64,000 bases of DNA from Amycolatopsis taiwanensis DSM 45107 (GCF_000519205.1 NZ_JAFB01000015.1:102875-166874); one strand, 5' to 3'; counted from the first letter of the stretch, positions 44,926 to 54,324 are shown. Made by a program: numbers and translations. Notes: generated by a model from the letters alone, not told the origin.

Positions 44926-46559
44926 GGGTGAGGGGAAGGCTTGACGGGGTTCTTGACCGGACGACGGGCCGGGACGCAGGCGACCAGGATGGCGCCGAGC
45001 ACGAGCAGAGCGGTGCCCGTCCAGAACATCGGCACCGCCGAGTAGGCGCCGGAGGTGTAGGCGAGCTGTTTCGGCAGGTTGCCGGCGTCCGGAGGTTGCG
45101 GCGCCACCGGCGCCGCGACCGGCGTCGTGCTGCCGCACACCACACCACCTGCCGGCGCGTAGGCGCGGCCGATCTGCTCGCCGAGGGACACCTGGGCGAG
45201 GGAGGACGGCAGCGCAGGGGTGCCCGTGGGGAGCAGGCCCTGCAGTGCCTGCGTCGGCAGCACTCGCAGATCCAGCAACCGGGCCGAGGCGCCGAGCTGG
45301 TAGCCGCCGAACGGGATGGTCAGCTGTTGCCCGTTCTGGTTCAGCTCGGCGATGTTCAGCCGCAGCACTCCGATATCGAGGACCAGGCCGGCCGTGGTCG
45401 AAAGCTGTCGCAGACCGTTCGCGGTCGCGACAAGGCCGCCGACCACGGGCAGGCCCTGCACCGCCGTCCCGAGCTCGTCGGACAGCGCTTTCAGAGGGAG
45501 GCCGATCGGGATGTCCTTGGTCGGGTGCGCGGCGTCGAGCGTGTACAGCACTTGTCCCTGTCGCTCGATGGTGATGACCGGAGCGGTGTATTCGACCTTC
45601 GACGTGGCCTGGTTCCCGGTCGAGGTCACCCGCAGCGTCGGCTGGCCGGTGACCCTCAAGGTCAGCTCCAGCGGCGTGCCCTTGAACAGGTCGATCTCGC
45701 CGGCCTGGAGCGTGGACACCGACTCGACGGCCTTGTTCGCCGAGTCCGGCAGGTCCACCAGTCGCATGACGGAATGCGACGACAGCGTTTCGGGCAGGCT
45801 CACCAGCGCACCGGTGGCAGCCGGGCCGGAGCCGAGTGAGCCGCTCAGCAACCCGCCGAGCGCCTGCAGGCTCGTCGATGGGTCGAACCCGCCGGCCAGC
45901 GGTGGCAGCCCGCTGAGCCTGCCTATCGGCAAGCTCGGCGCCGTGGGGATCGTGTTGAGCAGCGACATGCTTGCCGCCGAGGTGCTCGCGTCCGCGATCG
46001 TGCCGACGCAGGGCCCGAGAGCCGGGTTCCACCTGGCGTGCACGCTGCCGCTGAGCAGGCCCGCGTTGACCAGCGGATTCGGCGGTGCGGTCAAGCCACC
46101 GGCCAGAGGCTGTGGGTTGTCCGGCAGCGCGGACTGCGCCAGGCCTCCCGGGCCTTGCGGCGCGTCCCCGGCGACGGCGAGGCCGCCCGGCGAGGAATTC
46201 GCGATCGACCGCTCCCAGCTGAGGTACGCCTCCGAGTTCGCCTGCGCGCTCGAAAGCCCCATGCCTGCCTCGAGCGCCGACTGCCGGGGCAGTTGCTCGC
46301 TGAACCCGGGCAGGATCGACTCGGTGGGCACCGCGTTCGGCAACAACCGGACGATCCCCAGGGATGCCGCCGCGTCCCCGACCGCGTGGCCGAGCGGCTG
46401 TGGCCCTTCCGGAGCGGACACGGGTGGCTGCCCGGGCGACACGGGCTGCGGCAGGGGTGTCGTCGGAATCGTGGAGTCCGCCACCGCGGGCGGCGCCAGG
46501 AGTAACAGCAAGGCGACAGCCGCCGGGAGGGCCATCGTGCGAGGCAGCCGTCGGCGCAT
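44901..46559 (-). CDS. Secreted, C-terminally anchored protein
   Basis: 552 residues: signal peptide (MRRRLPRTMALPAAVALLLLLAPPAVA), a long Ser/Gly/Pro/Leu-rich beta domain with two cysteines (GPCVGTIAD, GGVVCGSTT), a C-terminal helix (WTGTALLVLGAILVACV) and a basic tail. AGGAGGAAGGA lies before the ATG at 46559, which decides the start. I do not recognise a function. The end lies in the 21-bp repeats. Confidence 0.7.
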   Translation of the reverse strand: MRRRLPRTMALPAAVALLLLLAPPAVADSTIPTTPLPQPVSPGQPPVSAPEGPQPLGHAVGDAAASLGIVRLLPNAVPTESILPGFSEQLPRQSALEAGMGLSSAQANSEAYLSWERSIANSSPGGLAVAGDAPQGPGGLAQSALPDNPQPLAGGLTAPPNPLVNAGLLSGSVHARWNPALGPCVGTIADASTSAASMSLLNTIPTAPSLPIGRLSGLPPLAGGFDPSTSLQALGGLLSGSLGSGPAATGALVSLPETLSSHSVMRLVDLPDSANKAVESVSTLQAGEIDLFKGTPLELTLRVTGQPTLRVTSTGNQATSKVEYTAPVITIERQGQVLYTLDAAHPTKDIPIGLPLKALSDELGTAVQGLPVVGGLVATANGLRQLSTTAGLVLDIGVLRLNIAELNQNGQQLTIPFGGYQLGASARLLDLRVLPTQALQGLLPTGTPALPSSLAQVSLGEQIGRAYAPAGGVVCGSTTPVAAPVAPQPPDAGNLPKQLAYTSGAYSAVPMFWTGTALLVLGAILVACVPARRPVKNPVKPSPHPRVPGSGT

Positions 46560-46665
46560 GCGGGGTCCTTCCTCCTGGCGAGTGGTGGTGCCGTGACTCA
46601 TGGACGCTAACGACGGTGGGGGTGGAAAGTGACGTAGGTCATGCCGGTACACTTAAGCCTCGTTC

Positions 46666-46739
46666 GCCGCCTTAGCTCAGTCGGCCAGAGCGGCTCACTC
46701 GTAATGAGCAGGTCGGGGGTTCGATTCCCCCAGGCGGCT
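46666..46739 (+). tRNA. tRNA-Thr (anticodon CGU)
   Basis: GCCGCCT acceptor arm pairs with AGGCGGC. The D arm is TTAGCTCAGTCGGCCAGAGC, the anticodon stem GCTCA/TGAGC closes the loop CTCGTAA with anticodon CGT (46700-46702), and the T arm is GGGGGTTCGATTCCCCC. CCA is not encoded. It reads ACG threonine codons. Confidence 0.97.
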
Positions 46740-46744
46740 CCCAG

Positions 46745-46774
46745 GTCAGGGGCTCTCCACGGAGAGCCCCTGAC
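46745..46774 (+). terminator. tRNA terminator
   Basis: Fourteen-base perfect arms GTCAGGGGCTCTCC and GGAGAGCCCCTGAC with a two-base spacer, followed by TTATTT: an intrinsic terminator directly after tRNA-Thr. Confidence 0.85.
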
Positions 46775-47356
46775 TTATTTGTGGGGCGGGACGCTCGTAC
46801 GCGCGCTGCCCTTGGGGCGTCCAGTGAGGCGAGATCGAGACCGCTTTCCAGCGGATCACTCAGGGCGCGCGTGTATGTCGGGTTCGACCGTCTGACGAAG
46901 AAGCGTCTCCGGCCGGAAGAGATGCGCTGCACGTGGATCCTGCGACCGCATTCGCCCCACGAGGCGAGCGCCACCAGGCACTCGCGCACACATCCAGCGC
47001 GCTCGCTCCTTCGCCGCCGGTATTGCCTCAGCGCGTCAGTGTCGCCAGAACGCTCAGATTGAAGCCATGGGTGATGCTGCCGGCGATGGCAGGCATGGTG
47101 CCAGGACGGCGGACTGATCTTGGAACCCCAAGTGACCAACGAGCCGCACGTATAGGTAGTGGCCCGCGACGCGTGGACGCCCGTCTGGCCGACGGGGAGA
47201 ACCCACCGTCGTGACCACGACGTTGGTGTGGAGTCGTCCAGAACAATTCTGGCTGGCTCAAGGCTTCCCGAAGGCCGCCTGCCTAGCGAAGGTTTCGAAG
47301 TGGTTTGTAACAGCGGGGCCTGGTCAACACCACCCGACACAGGCCCCACTGTGACC

Positions 47357-47602
47357 TCAACGCCTCCTGCGGCGCCTACCGGGGGTAGCGCGAAGCACCA
47401 ACATCACCCCAGTAACCAGCGGTACCCCGACCGCGCCAGCGATATAGGGCGCAACGAGACCGATGACTATCGGTGGCACGGTGACAACGGTAATGAGGCG
47501 CAAGGTTTGGCCCCAGGTCTCCAGAACCGCTACGCCACCTGATCCCGCATCTTCGGCCGAGATGGGCCTGTTGTGGTCGTCCTTCGGCGGTACAGTCGCC
47601 AA
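47357..47602 (-). CDS. Small membrane protein
   Basis: 81 residues from a TTG start: a hydrophilic N-terminus (ATVPPKDDHNRPISAEDAG), one or two hydrophobic helices (LITVVTVPPIVIGLVAPYIAG, GVPLVTGVMLVL) and a basic end (RRRRR). AGGAG lies ten bases upstream. Two stem-loops (47640-47669 and 47674-47699) precede it. Function unknown. Confidence 0.5.
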   Translation of the reverse strand: MATVPPKDDHNRPISAEDAGSGGVAVLETWGQTLRLITVVTVPPIVIGLVAPYIAGAVGVPLVTGVMLVLRATPGRRRRRR

Positions 47603-47638
47603 CGTTCTATCGCTCCTTCCGTATCCGGGCGTTGAACA

Positions 47639-47699
47639 GGCGTGGGTTCCTGTGGCAGCAGGGACCCACGCACCCCGCCCTGTTGGTTACACGGCGGGG
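47639..47699 (-). other. Paired stem-loops
   Basis: GCGTGGGT-x-CCTG pairs with CAGG-x-ACCCACGC (13 bases with one T-G wobble, six-base loop), directly followed by CCCCGCC and GGCGGGG around a 12-base loop. They could be leader structures of the minus-strand small protein, or a terminator. Confidence 0.5.
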
Positions 47700-48045
47700 C
47701 GTGTGCATTCTCTCTGCTACTGGTCGGTTTGCCCACGATTAATCGAAATCTTGTCCCCTGAGCCACGGCAGGCGGCGGCGGTTCGCTGTCTCTCGTTGAC
47801 TACCGAGCGCAGCGGCTGGCAGGTCGCATGTGAGCTTTCTACGTGTGTTGTTGTGCTGAGCTTTGCGCTGATGTGACCCTTGACCACGGAAGGGTCGCAA
47901 GTTCACGGAAGCGGAATCGACAGTTGACAGCTTTGCGATTATTGACAAAACGTTCATAAAATAACGTAGTGTGCTGGTCTGGTCGACTACGCTGCCGACG
48001 AAGTTCATCCGTTCGGGTAGGGGCCGGGGCCTGAGCAGGGGAGGC

Positions 48046-48963
48046 TTAGTTGTCGGGGCGGTCGTGGGTGCCTGATGCCAGAATTTCGCCGAGGTGGTCG
48101 CGGACGGTGGCGATAGCCGGATCGGCGGCCTGGTTGGTTCGGGTGGCGGTCGCGAGCATCCGTTTGGGGGCTGACGGGTGCGGGATGGCGGCGACGCCGT
48201 CCGGGAGATCGGGGCGTCCCAGCCGGGGAACGAGCGCGATCCCGAGGCCGGCGGTGACGGCGTCGACGTGCTGGGCGAAGTCGGTCAGGTGGGTGGCGAT
48301 GGTCGGCCGGTGCCCGGCCTGTGCGAACAGGTGGCACAGCCATTCGTGACAAATGGTGCCCGGGCCGGTCGAGATCCAGTCACGTGAGGCCAGTTCTTCG
48401 AACGACCGCGCGCTGGTCATGAGCGGGTCGTCGTCACGACAGACGATGTCGGCCACGTCCGCCGCAACGGGCGTGTGCGTCAGCTCAGGGTGCACTGGGA
48501 GTGGCTGCCCGTGCCAGTGGTGCACGACAGCGACATCAACCGTCCCACGCACGAGGTACTCGTGAGCTCGGTCCGGATCGGCCTCGACGAGCGTGCACGT
48601 CAGCCTGAGGTGGGCTCGGCGCAGATCGGCAACGCCGGCCAAGACGCCCGCGCGAAGGGCGGTGGTGAAGGCTGCCACCCGTACGTGTCCGGTCAGCGAA
48701 GTGCCTGACGTCGACGGTGGCCGTAGCTGCTCGCTGAGCGCGCGGGCGTGGGGCAGCGCGGCCTCGAGCAGCGCGTACGCGGCCGGGGTGAGGGTCAAGG
48801 TCCGTCCGGTTTGGACGGTCAAGGTCCGGCCGGTGCCGTGTTCGAGCCGCTTGAGTTGCTGGCTGACGGCCGAAGGGCTCAACCGAAGAACCTCGGCGGC
48901 CAGCGTCACGGTCCCGTGATCGCGTAAGGCCTCGAGCGCCAGCAGACCGCGCCACTCATCCAT
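48046..48963 (-). CDS. LysR-family transcription regulator
   Basis: 305 residues: N-terminal winged helix (MDEWRGLLALEALRDHGTVTLAAEVLRLSPSAVSQQLKRLE) and a periplasmic-binding-like effector domain. It diverges from a LysE-family exporter, the classic LysG-LysE arrangement in which the regulator senses basic amino acids and activates the exporter. Here the ligand is not known. Upstream ATG codons extend the frame by up to 16 residues. No strong ribosome site. Confidence 0.88.
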   Translation of the reverse strand: MDEWRGLLALEALRDHGTVTLAAEVLRLSPSAVSQQLKRLEHGTGRTLTVQTGRTLTLTPAAYALLEAALPHARALSEQLRPPSTSGTSLTGHVRVAAFTTALRAGVLAGVADLRRAHLRLTCTLVEADPDRAHEYLVRGTVDVAVVHHWHGQPLPVHPELTHTPVAADVADIVCRDDDPLMTSARSFEELASRDWISTGPGTICHEWLCHLFAQAGHRPTIATHLTDFAQHVDAVTAGLGIALVPRLGRPDLPDGVAAIPHPSAPKRMLATATRTNQAADPAIATVRDHLGEILASGTHDRPDN

Positions 48964-49058
48964 GAAGTAATTGTGCATGATTCGCTGCAAAAACTTGCGC
49001 TGGTGCTGCATGCGACCCGACGGGCAGCCTGGAAGTCCGGTCGTCGAAAGGAAGCCCC

Positions 49059-49694
49059 TTGCTCCCCTTGTCCTCCTTGGCCGGTGTGGCCGTCATCGCG
49101 CTGGGCATGGTGCTCACTCCGGGCCCGAACATGGTCTACCTGGCGTCGCGGTCGATCTCCCAGGGCAGGGACGCGGGGCTCGTTTCCCTGGCCGGTGTCG
49201 CGGTTGGCTTCCTCTGCTACCTGCTGGCCGCGGCCGCGGGACTGTCCACGCTGTTCATGGCCGTGCCTCTCGCGTATGACCTCGTCAAGATCGCCGGCGC
49301 GCTGTATCTGGGCTACGTGGCATGGGGGATGCTGCGCCCTGGCGGGCGGTCCCCGTTCCAGACACAGCAACTCTCGCCCCACTCCCGGAAGCGCTTGTTC
49401 ACGATGGGGCTGGTCACGAACCTGCTCAACCCGAAGATCGCGCTCATGTACGCGGCCCTGCTCCCACAGTTCCTGCGCCCCGGCACCGGCCGCCTGTGGG
49501 GCCAGTTCTTGCAGCTCGGGGCGGTGCAGATCGTCATCGCGGTGACCGTCAACGGGCTCATCGTCTACCTGGCCGCCGCGATCGCGAACTACCTCAAGGA
49601 CCGCCCAAAGGCCATGACCGCGCAGCGGCTCGTCGCCGGTACGGTCCTGGGCATCTTCGCCGTCAAGATGGCCACCAGCCACGCCCGTGCCTGA
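49059..49694 (+). CDS. LysE/RhtB-family amino-acid exporter
   Basis: 211 residues with six predicted helices. VLTPGPNMVYLASRSISQGRDAGLVSLAGVAVGF is the family signature near the N-terminus. It is next to a divergent LysR-type regulator that probably controls it. Start is TTG with GGAAG upstream. The substrate (lysine, arginine, homoserine or related) is inferred only at family level. Exporting arginine could matter next to an arginine-rich peptide locus, but that is speculation. Confidence 0.9.
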   Translation: MLPLSSLAGVAVIALGMVLTPGPNMVYLASRSISQGRDAGLVSLAGVAVGFLCYLLAAAAGLSTLFMAVPLAYDLVKIAGALYLGYVAWGMLRPGGRSPFQTQQLSPHSRKRLFTMGLVTNLLNPKIALMYAALLPQFLRPGTGRLWGQFLQLGAVQIVIAVTVNGLIVYLAAAIANYLKDRPKAMTAQRLVAGTVLGIFAVKMATSHARA

Positions 49695-49715
49695 GCGCGT
49701 CGCCGCCAGGAAGCG

Positions 49716-50255
49716 TTAGCGGGGAAGAGGGCAGCGCAGGTAGCTGGGGTCCGGCCCACCGAACTCCAGGCTGTTCTCGTCGAGGCCGTTGGAGACGGTC
49801 ACCCGCCCCTTCGAGAAGACGAAGCTGACAGCGACCATGCCGTCGGCGACGTCGCCGCCGGCGTACTCGAGCAGTTCGGCCGCGATGAGCTGCCGGCCTT
49901 GCAGAGCGGCCAGTTCCGATCGGGCGTCGTGCCGCCAGCCGAGGTGGGAGATGTAGTCGTCGGGATTGCCGTAGTCGCCGAAGTTCCAGGCAGGCTGCCC
50001 GACCGGGTCGGTGGTGTTCCAGGTGATGGACAGTTCGTCGAACTTCTGATGGTTGATTTCGACCTGTTCGCCGTCGAAGTCCAGCAGGACCGGGCCGTCA
50101 GAGCACCATTCGTCGGCGTCGAGGTCCCAGAGCACCCACCCACGTCGCAGACGGCGGCCGGTCAGCGCCTGGAGCCGCTGACCGTGCCCGGCGGTGATCG
50201 TCGACCGGCCGGTGAGCCATCGGGGCTCGTAGCCCTGGATGCCGAAATAGGACAT
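49716..50255 (-). CDS. Protein of unknown function
   Basis: 179 residues, acidic and aromatic-rich (WVLWDLDADEWCSDGPVLLDFDGEQVEINHQKF), no signal or membrane helix. I do not recognise the family. Start at ATG 50255; an upstream in-frame ATG extends it by 21 residues. It converges on the LysE gene. Confidence 0.65.
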   Translation of the reverse strand: MSYFGIQGYEPRWLTGRSTITAGHGQRLQALTGRRLRRGWVLWDLDADEWCSDGPVLLDFDGEQVEINHQKFDELSITWNTTDPVGQPAWNFGDYGNPDDYISHLGWRHDARSELAALQGRQLIAAELLEYAGGDVADGMVAVSFVFSKGRVTVSNGLDENSLEFGGPDPSYLRCPLPR

Positions 50256-50526
50256 CTGCTGATTGTCGGTGGTCCTACACCACCGAGCATCAGGTTTTCG
50301 CGGACGCCGCGACTTCACCGTAGGCCCATCGAGAATGCGGAAAGTCGAAGTCTGCCGGACATCTGGTGTTCAAATTCGATCATTACCGTTCGGCGCGTGC
50401 AACGAGCTGTCGGCGGGCGCAGCCTCGTCCACAATGGACAATTCGCTGTCCGTGGCTCGGCTGAGTCGGGGTCCTCCGAGCGCGTTGCGTCAACCACCCC
50501 GCACGGGCGTTCATCGAAAGGAACCC

Positions 50527-51918
50527 ATGCGTACCAACAGAAACCGGCTGGCGGCCGCGGTGTTGACCCTCGCCGCGGTGGCCTTGTCCACGGGCACGGC
50601 GTCGGCGGCACCTGGTGGCTCGACCGGTCCGAGCAGCAGCGACGCACCGTACTTGGTACGACACACGTCTGGTATCACCTTCACGTCAGTCCTCACCACT
50701 GGTGACTCGGTCGGCGGCTATCGCATGGCCGGGATCCCCGATGGTCTTGGTGCCTACGACAATGGCGACGGCACGTTCACGCTGCTCATGAACCACGAGA
50801 TTGCGAAGAACGCGGGCGTCCCGCGTGCGCACGGTGGCGCGGGCGCATTCGTGTCGAAGTGGGTCATCGACAAGCAGACCCTCAAGGTCAAGTCCGGTAG
50901 TGACCTGATCCAGAAGGTCTTTCTGTCCGACGGCGGCCGGTTCACCGAGACGCCGGGGGCCGTCTTCGACCGCTTCTGCTCGGCCGACCTGCCGTCGGTG
51001 AGCGCGTTCTACAACGCGGCCACCGGCAAGGGTTACAACGGCCACATCTTCACCAACGGTGAGGAGACGAGCGGCGGCCGCGCCTTCGCGCATGTCGTCG
51101 ACAGTGGCGAGAGCTACCAACTCGCCGACCTGGGCACAGCGTCGTTTGAGAACGTCGTCGCCAACCCCGGCACCGGCGACAAGACCGTCGTGTCCGGAAC
51201 CAGTGACACGGGCGGCGGCGCTGTCTACATCTACGTCGGTGACAAGAAGTCCACCGGCAACCCGGTCGAAAAGGCCGGTCTTACCGGCGGGACGCGTTAC
51301 AGCATCTCCGTCCCGGCCTTGCCCCAGGAGGACGGCGCGAAGCCCGTCCCCGCCGGGCCGCTGCCGTTCACGCTGGACGCCGCCGGGGCCACGAAGTGGG
51401 ATCGCCCCGAGGACGCGGCATGGGATCCGAACAACCCGAACGACCTCTACTTCACGACCACCGCGTCGATGGACAAGCACAGCCGGCTGTGGCGGGCACG
51501 GTTCGACGACATCACCGACCCTGCGAAGGGCGGCACCGTCGAGATGCTGGTCGAGGGCCCAGCCGGTGGCCAGGACGGTCCGCGGATGATGGACAACATC
51601 ACGGTCAACGACCGCGGTCAGGTCCTCATTCAGGAGGACCCGGGCGGTAACAGCTACCTTGCGGGGCTCTACCAGTACGACATCTCCTCCGGCGCGATCC
51701 GCCGGATCGCTGACCACGATCCGGAGCGGTTCCTGCCCGGCGGGCCGGTCTTCGACACCATCGACGAAGAGTCCTCGGGCATCATCCCCGCGCCGTTCCT
51801 CGGCGCCGGAAAGTACCTGCTCGACGTGCAGAACCACACGAAGCTCGCCGACAAGGAACTCGTGGAGAAGGGTCAGTTGCTGGTGCTGAACGTCCCGCCG
51901 GGACAGCCCCTCCGCTGA
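50527..51918 (+). CDS. Secreted PhoX/DUF839-type phosphatase
   Basis: 463 residues with a signal peptide ending ASA-AP. The beta-propeller-like domain contains NGDGTFTLLMNHEI, GEETSGGRAFAHV, PEDAAWDPNNPNDLYFTTT and QVLIQEDPGGN, features of the DUF839/PhoX family of calcium- and iron-dependent alkaline phosphatases and related proteins. AAAGGA precedes ATG 50527. Catalytic activity is inferred. Confidence 0.82.
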   Translation: MRTNRNRLAAAVLTLAAVALSTGTASAAPGGSTGPSSSDAPYLVRHTSGITFTSVLTTGDSVGGYRMAGIPDGLGAYDNGDGTFTLLMNHEIAKNAGVPRAHGGAGAFVSKWVIDKQTLKVKSGSDLIQKVFLSDGGRFTETPGAVFDRFCSADLPSVSAFYNAATGKGYNGHIFTNGEETSGGRAFAHVVDSGESYQLADLGTASFENVVANPGTGDKTVVSGTSDTGGGAVYIYVGDKKSTGNPVEKAGLTGGTRYSISVPALPQEDGAKPVPAGPLPFTLDAAGATKWDRPEDAAWDPNNPNDLYFTTTASMDKHSRLWRARFDDITDPAKGGTVEMLVEGPAGGQDGPRMMDNITVNDRGQVLIQEDPGGNSYLAGLYQYDISSGAIRRIADHDPERFLPGGPVFDTIDEESSGIIPAPFLGAGKYLLDVQNHTKLADKELVEKGQLLVLNVPPGQPLR

Positions 51919-51933
51919 CTCAGCAGCAACGAC

Positions 51934-51972
51934 CGGTGGCGGGGTGAGCTGATCGAGCCCACCCCGCCACCG
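51934..51972. terminator. Bidirectional terminator
   Basis: Thirteen-base perfect arms CGGTGGCGGGGTG and CACCCCGCCACCG around a 13-base loop, followed by ACCTTTTCGG, between convergent genes. Confidence 0.75.
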
Positions 51973-51982
51973 ACCTTTTCGG

Positions 51983-52576
51983 TCAGTCCGCGTCGCTGTC
52001 CGTTCCCGCAACAAGCACTGCCGCCATCTCCCGTAGCATCTCTTCCTCGTCGGTTTCGGCGATCGTCATGATCAGCGGCTGGAACTGTGGATACTGGGCC
52101 ATCGAGACCGCCCATATCCCGCCCTCGCGTACGCGCGCGTCGTTGTGCCGCAGAGCGTCGTCGATCAGAGCGTAAAAACGCTCATCGAACTCCAGAGGAG
52201 CGCCGTAGGCGGCCCGCTCGACCGCCTCGGCCAGATCGTCGGGATCCGAAGCGCCGCGTGCCTCACCAAGGAGTTCGTCCAGCGACCAGGTGTCCAGTCG
52301 CGCCTCGGCGGTCTTGAACGCCTCGCTCACCTTCCCGGCCTCCGCTCCGTAGAAGATCAGATACGACAGCCGGACATCCCAGTCGTCGTAGTAAGTCATC
52401 CCCAGCCACGCGCCATCCCACGAGACACTGGTGGGCTCCTCGAACGGATCGGCACAGACCGACACCGCACTCTGGGACCAGCCCCAGGCCGCCGCCAGCC
52501 GTTCCACCTCGTCGATGGCGCGCCGCCAGTCGCGCAGCATCAACCGTCGCGAGCACACGACGCCCACAGGCATCAC
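51983..52576 (-). CDS. HEAT-like protein of unknown function
   Basis: 197 residues, acidic, helical C-terminal half (DDALRHNDARVREGGIWAVSMAQYPQFQPLIMTIAETDEEEML) suggesting HEAT-like repeats. An N-terminal segment has two Trp-rich strands. A start at Met13 (MLRDWRRAIDEVERL) is equally possible. No known function; single-copy proteins of this type are sometimes immunity proteins, which is not claimed here. Confidence 0.6.
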   Translation of the reverse strand: MMPVGVVCSRRLMLRDWRRAIDEVERLAAAWGWSQSAVSVCADPFEEPTSVSWDGAWLGMTYYDDWDVRLSYLIFYGAEAGKVSEAFKTAEARLDTWSLDELLGEARGASDPDDLAEAVERAAYGAPLEFDERFYALIDDALRHNDARVREGGIWAVSMAQYPQFQPLIMTIAETDEEEMLREMAAVLVAGTDSDAD

Positions 52577-52666
52577 CGTTCCTCGGCCTCGGTAACAACA
52601 GATCCGTCACGCTATCGGGGCGATCCCACACGCCCAGGAACCACGTTCAGGCAGGGGGAGATCCGC

Positions 52667-53521
52667 TCACATCGTGATCGACCAGCGGGCGCTGGGCGGT
52701 GGCTCGAAGGCGTCGGCGAGTTCACCCGCGAACGCTTCGGCGATGTCCTCGACGCCCCAGTGGTCCCGCCGGAGCACGGGTTGTTTGATCGCGGACTGCC
52801 GCACGATGTGCAACTCCTCGCCGAGGAACCGGATGAGCTGGCCGGTGATCCCGTCGGAGAGGTCGCTGAGCAGATAGGTCACCAGTGGCGCGATCTTCTC
52901 CGGTGTCTGCGACTCCTTGCCCCGCAGGTCTGCCTTGGGGTCGGCGCGCATCAGGCGGGTCCAGGCGATCGGGGAGATGGCGTTGACGCGGATTCCGTGT
53001 GGGGCCAAATCCGCCGCCCACGAGTAGGTCATCGACGCGATTGCTCCCTTGGACGCCGAGTAAGCGGCCGCCATGCCCTGTCCCAGCAGCGAACCGGAAG
53101 CCGTATTGACGATCACGCCATGGCCCTGGTGGTGCATACGCTTGATGGCGGCGACACCGCAGTACATCGATCCGAGCGCATTGACCTCCAGCACCTCGCG
53201 AATCCGGGCCGGGTCGTCCTCCCAGGGGTGCGCGTGGTGACCAATCGCCGCGTTGTTCACGAGTCCATCAATCTTTCCGAACTCGGTGATGCACCGTTCG
53301 ATCAGTTCGCCGGCCTGGTCCGGGTCGGCCACCGAGTCGCCGCTGGCGACGGCGCGACCGCCCGACTGCCGGATACCGCGGACAACCTGGTCCGCGAACT
53401 CGCTGTCGATGTCGTTGACCACTACCGCGGCACCGGACGCCGCCACGTGTTCGGCGTAGGCCCTGCCCAAGCCCCGGCCCGCGCCGGTGATCACGACGGC
53501 CCTGTCATCGAGGATTCCCAT
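52667..53521 (-). CDS. Short-chain dehydrogenase/reductase
   Basis: 284 residues. Cofactor motif VVITGAGRGLGRAYA, NNAAIG, catalytic Ser in VNTASGS and YSASKGA are intact. A Val-Asn-Asp loop after strand 2 suggests NAD(H). The start ATG 53521 gives MGILDDRAVVITG; upstream codons are poor. It is the last ordinary gene before the peptide array and points away from it. Substrate unknown. Confidence 0.92.
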   Translation of the reverse strand: MGILDDRAVVITGAGRGLGRAYAEHVAASGAAVVVNDIDSEFADQVVRGIRQSGGRAVASGDSVADPDQAGELIERCITEFGKIDGLVNNAAIGHHAHPWEDDPARIREVLEVNALGSMYCGVAAIKRMHHQGHGVIVNTASGSLLGQGMAAAYSASKGAIASMTYSWAADLAPHGIRVNAISPIAWTRLMRADPKADLRGKESQTPEKIAPLVTYLLSDLSDGITGQLIRFLGEELHIVRQSAIKQPVLRRDHWGVEDIAEAFAGELADAFEPPPSARWSITM

Positions 53522-53705
53522 GTGGCCAGTCTGCCGCAAATCGTCGGCCACTGGTCCGCGACTTGTTCGTGAGGCGGGACAGGGCCGTTGTCGTCTGCCG
53601 CCCTTTTGTAACGGACCCCTGGTAAGTGGCGGGCACCCAAAAGAATTCGATCAGGTGTGATGGGCGGTTGATGCTGGGTCTGCCACTATGGGTCTCGCAA
53701 TTGCA

Positions 53706-53727
53706 GCTCCCGTTGTCAAGCGGGAGC
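53706..53727 (+). promoter_or_regulatory. Leader hairpin, unit 1
   Basis: GCTCCCG pairs with CGGGAGC, seven perfect base pairs, loop TTGTCAAG, 36 bases before the start codon. Confidence 0.75.
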
Positions 53728-53763
53728 ATTCCTAAAGAAAAACCCGATGAGGAGTAAGTAGCT

Positions 53764-53907
53764 ATGAGTGATGTGTTCAGTGGCTTGACTCCCGCGTTTC
53801 CTGGTGCGCGCGGCCGATTGACTGATGATTTCACCCGCCGTCGTCGCCGTCGCCGCCGTATGCGTCGTCGCCGCACCCTCGTCAGCATCGCCATCAGGGT
53901 TCGGTAG
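53764..53907 (+). CDS. Arginine-rich peptide 1
   Basis: 47 residues: MSDVFSGLTPAFPGARGRLT, then DDFT, eight Arg, Met, four Arg and TLVSIAIRVR. Net charge about +13 (16 Arg, 3 Asp). AGGAG lies nine bases before the ATG. The acidic DD pair between the leader-like segment and the Arg block is shared with peptide 2. It lacks cysteine. Function unknown. Confidence 0.85.
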   Translation: MSDVFSGLTPAFPGARGRLTDDFTRRRRRRRRMRRRRTLVSIAIRVR

Positions 53908-53942
53908 TAACCGCGGGAGCTGACGGCTCTTCTGGTTTGCAG

Positions 53943-53974
53943 GCTCGGCGGTGGCGTGCCGGCCACCGCCGAGC
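53943..53974 (+). terminator. Stem A:B and arm C, unit 1
   Basis: Arm A GCTCGGCGGTGGC (53943-53955) pairs perfectly with arm B GCCACCGCCGAGC (53962-53974). A third arm C, GCTCGGCGG (53986-53994), can instead pair with the 3' part of B, and is followed by GGTTTTC. A:B and B:C are mutually exclusive, so the region could switch between a strong stem and a U-tract terminator. Confidence 0.7.
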
Positions 53975-54085
53975 TTTCCGGTCCGGCTCGGCGGGGTTTT
54001 CTTGGCGTTCCGTTTCGTAACGGAGGATTGTCAAGCGGTGATTACTTTGGCCGCCCTCGCCGCCGACCGTCAGTCAGCAATTGCA

Positions 54086-54107
54086 GCTCTCGTTGTCAAG
54101 CGGGAGC
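54086..54107 (+). promoter_or_regulatory. Leader hairpin, unit 2
   Basis: GCTCTCG pairs with CGGGAGC through one T-G wobble; same loop TTGTCAAG as unit 1. Confidence 0.7.
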
Positions 54108-54145
54108 ATTCTTGAAGAGAAACACCCGATGAGGAGTAAGTAGCT

Positions 54146-54289
54146 ATGAGTGATGTGTTCAGTGGCCTGACCCCCGCGTTTCCTGGTGCGCGCTGCGACT
54201 TCACTGATGATTTCACCCGCCGTCGCCGCCGTCGCCGCCGTATGCGTCGTCGCCGCACCGTCGTCAGCATCAGCATCAGGGTTCGGTAG
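54146..54289 (+). CDS. Arginine-rich peptide 2
   Basis: 47 residues, closest to peptide 1: MSDVFSGLTPAFPGARCDFT, DDFT, eight Arg, Met, four Arg, TVVSISIRVR. Net charge about +11. It has one cysteine at residue 17. The ribosome site is identical to unit 1. Most third-position differences from peptide 1 are silent, which supports coding. Confidence 0.85.
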   Translation: MSDVFSGLTPAFPGARCDFTDDFTRRRRRRRRMRRRRTVVSISIRVR

Positions 54290-54324
54290 TAACCGCGGGA
54301 GCTGACGGCTCTTCTGGTTTGTAG

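Larger units (their letters stand above)
46775..48045. other. Sparse interval after tRNA-Thr
   Basis: About 1.27 kb with only one credible short gene (47357-47602). Frames in 46780-47340 are Arg-rich and fragmentary and none is recognisable. A TTGACA-containing AT-rich patch lies near 47941. The position downstream of a tRNA and the low coding density suggest the remnant edge of an integrated element; no att repeat was found by eye. Confidence 0.4.

Noticed and set aside
43255..46032. A 925-codon minus-strand frame across holB and the 21-bp repeats
   Set aside because: It is antisense to holB and out of frame with the secreted-protein gene; its Pro/Arg-rich repeats derive from the 21-bp array.
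46672..47349. A 225-codon frame crossing the tRNA-Thr gene
   Set aside because: It reads antisense through the tRNA and has no recognisable domain.
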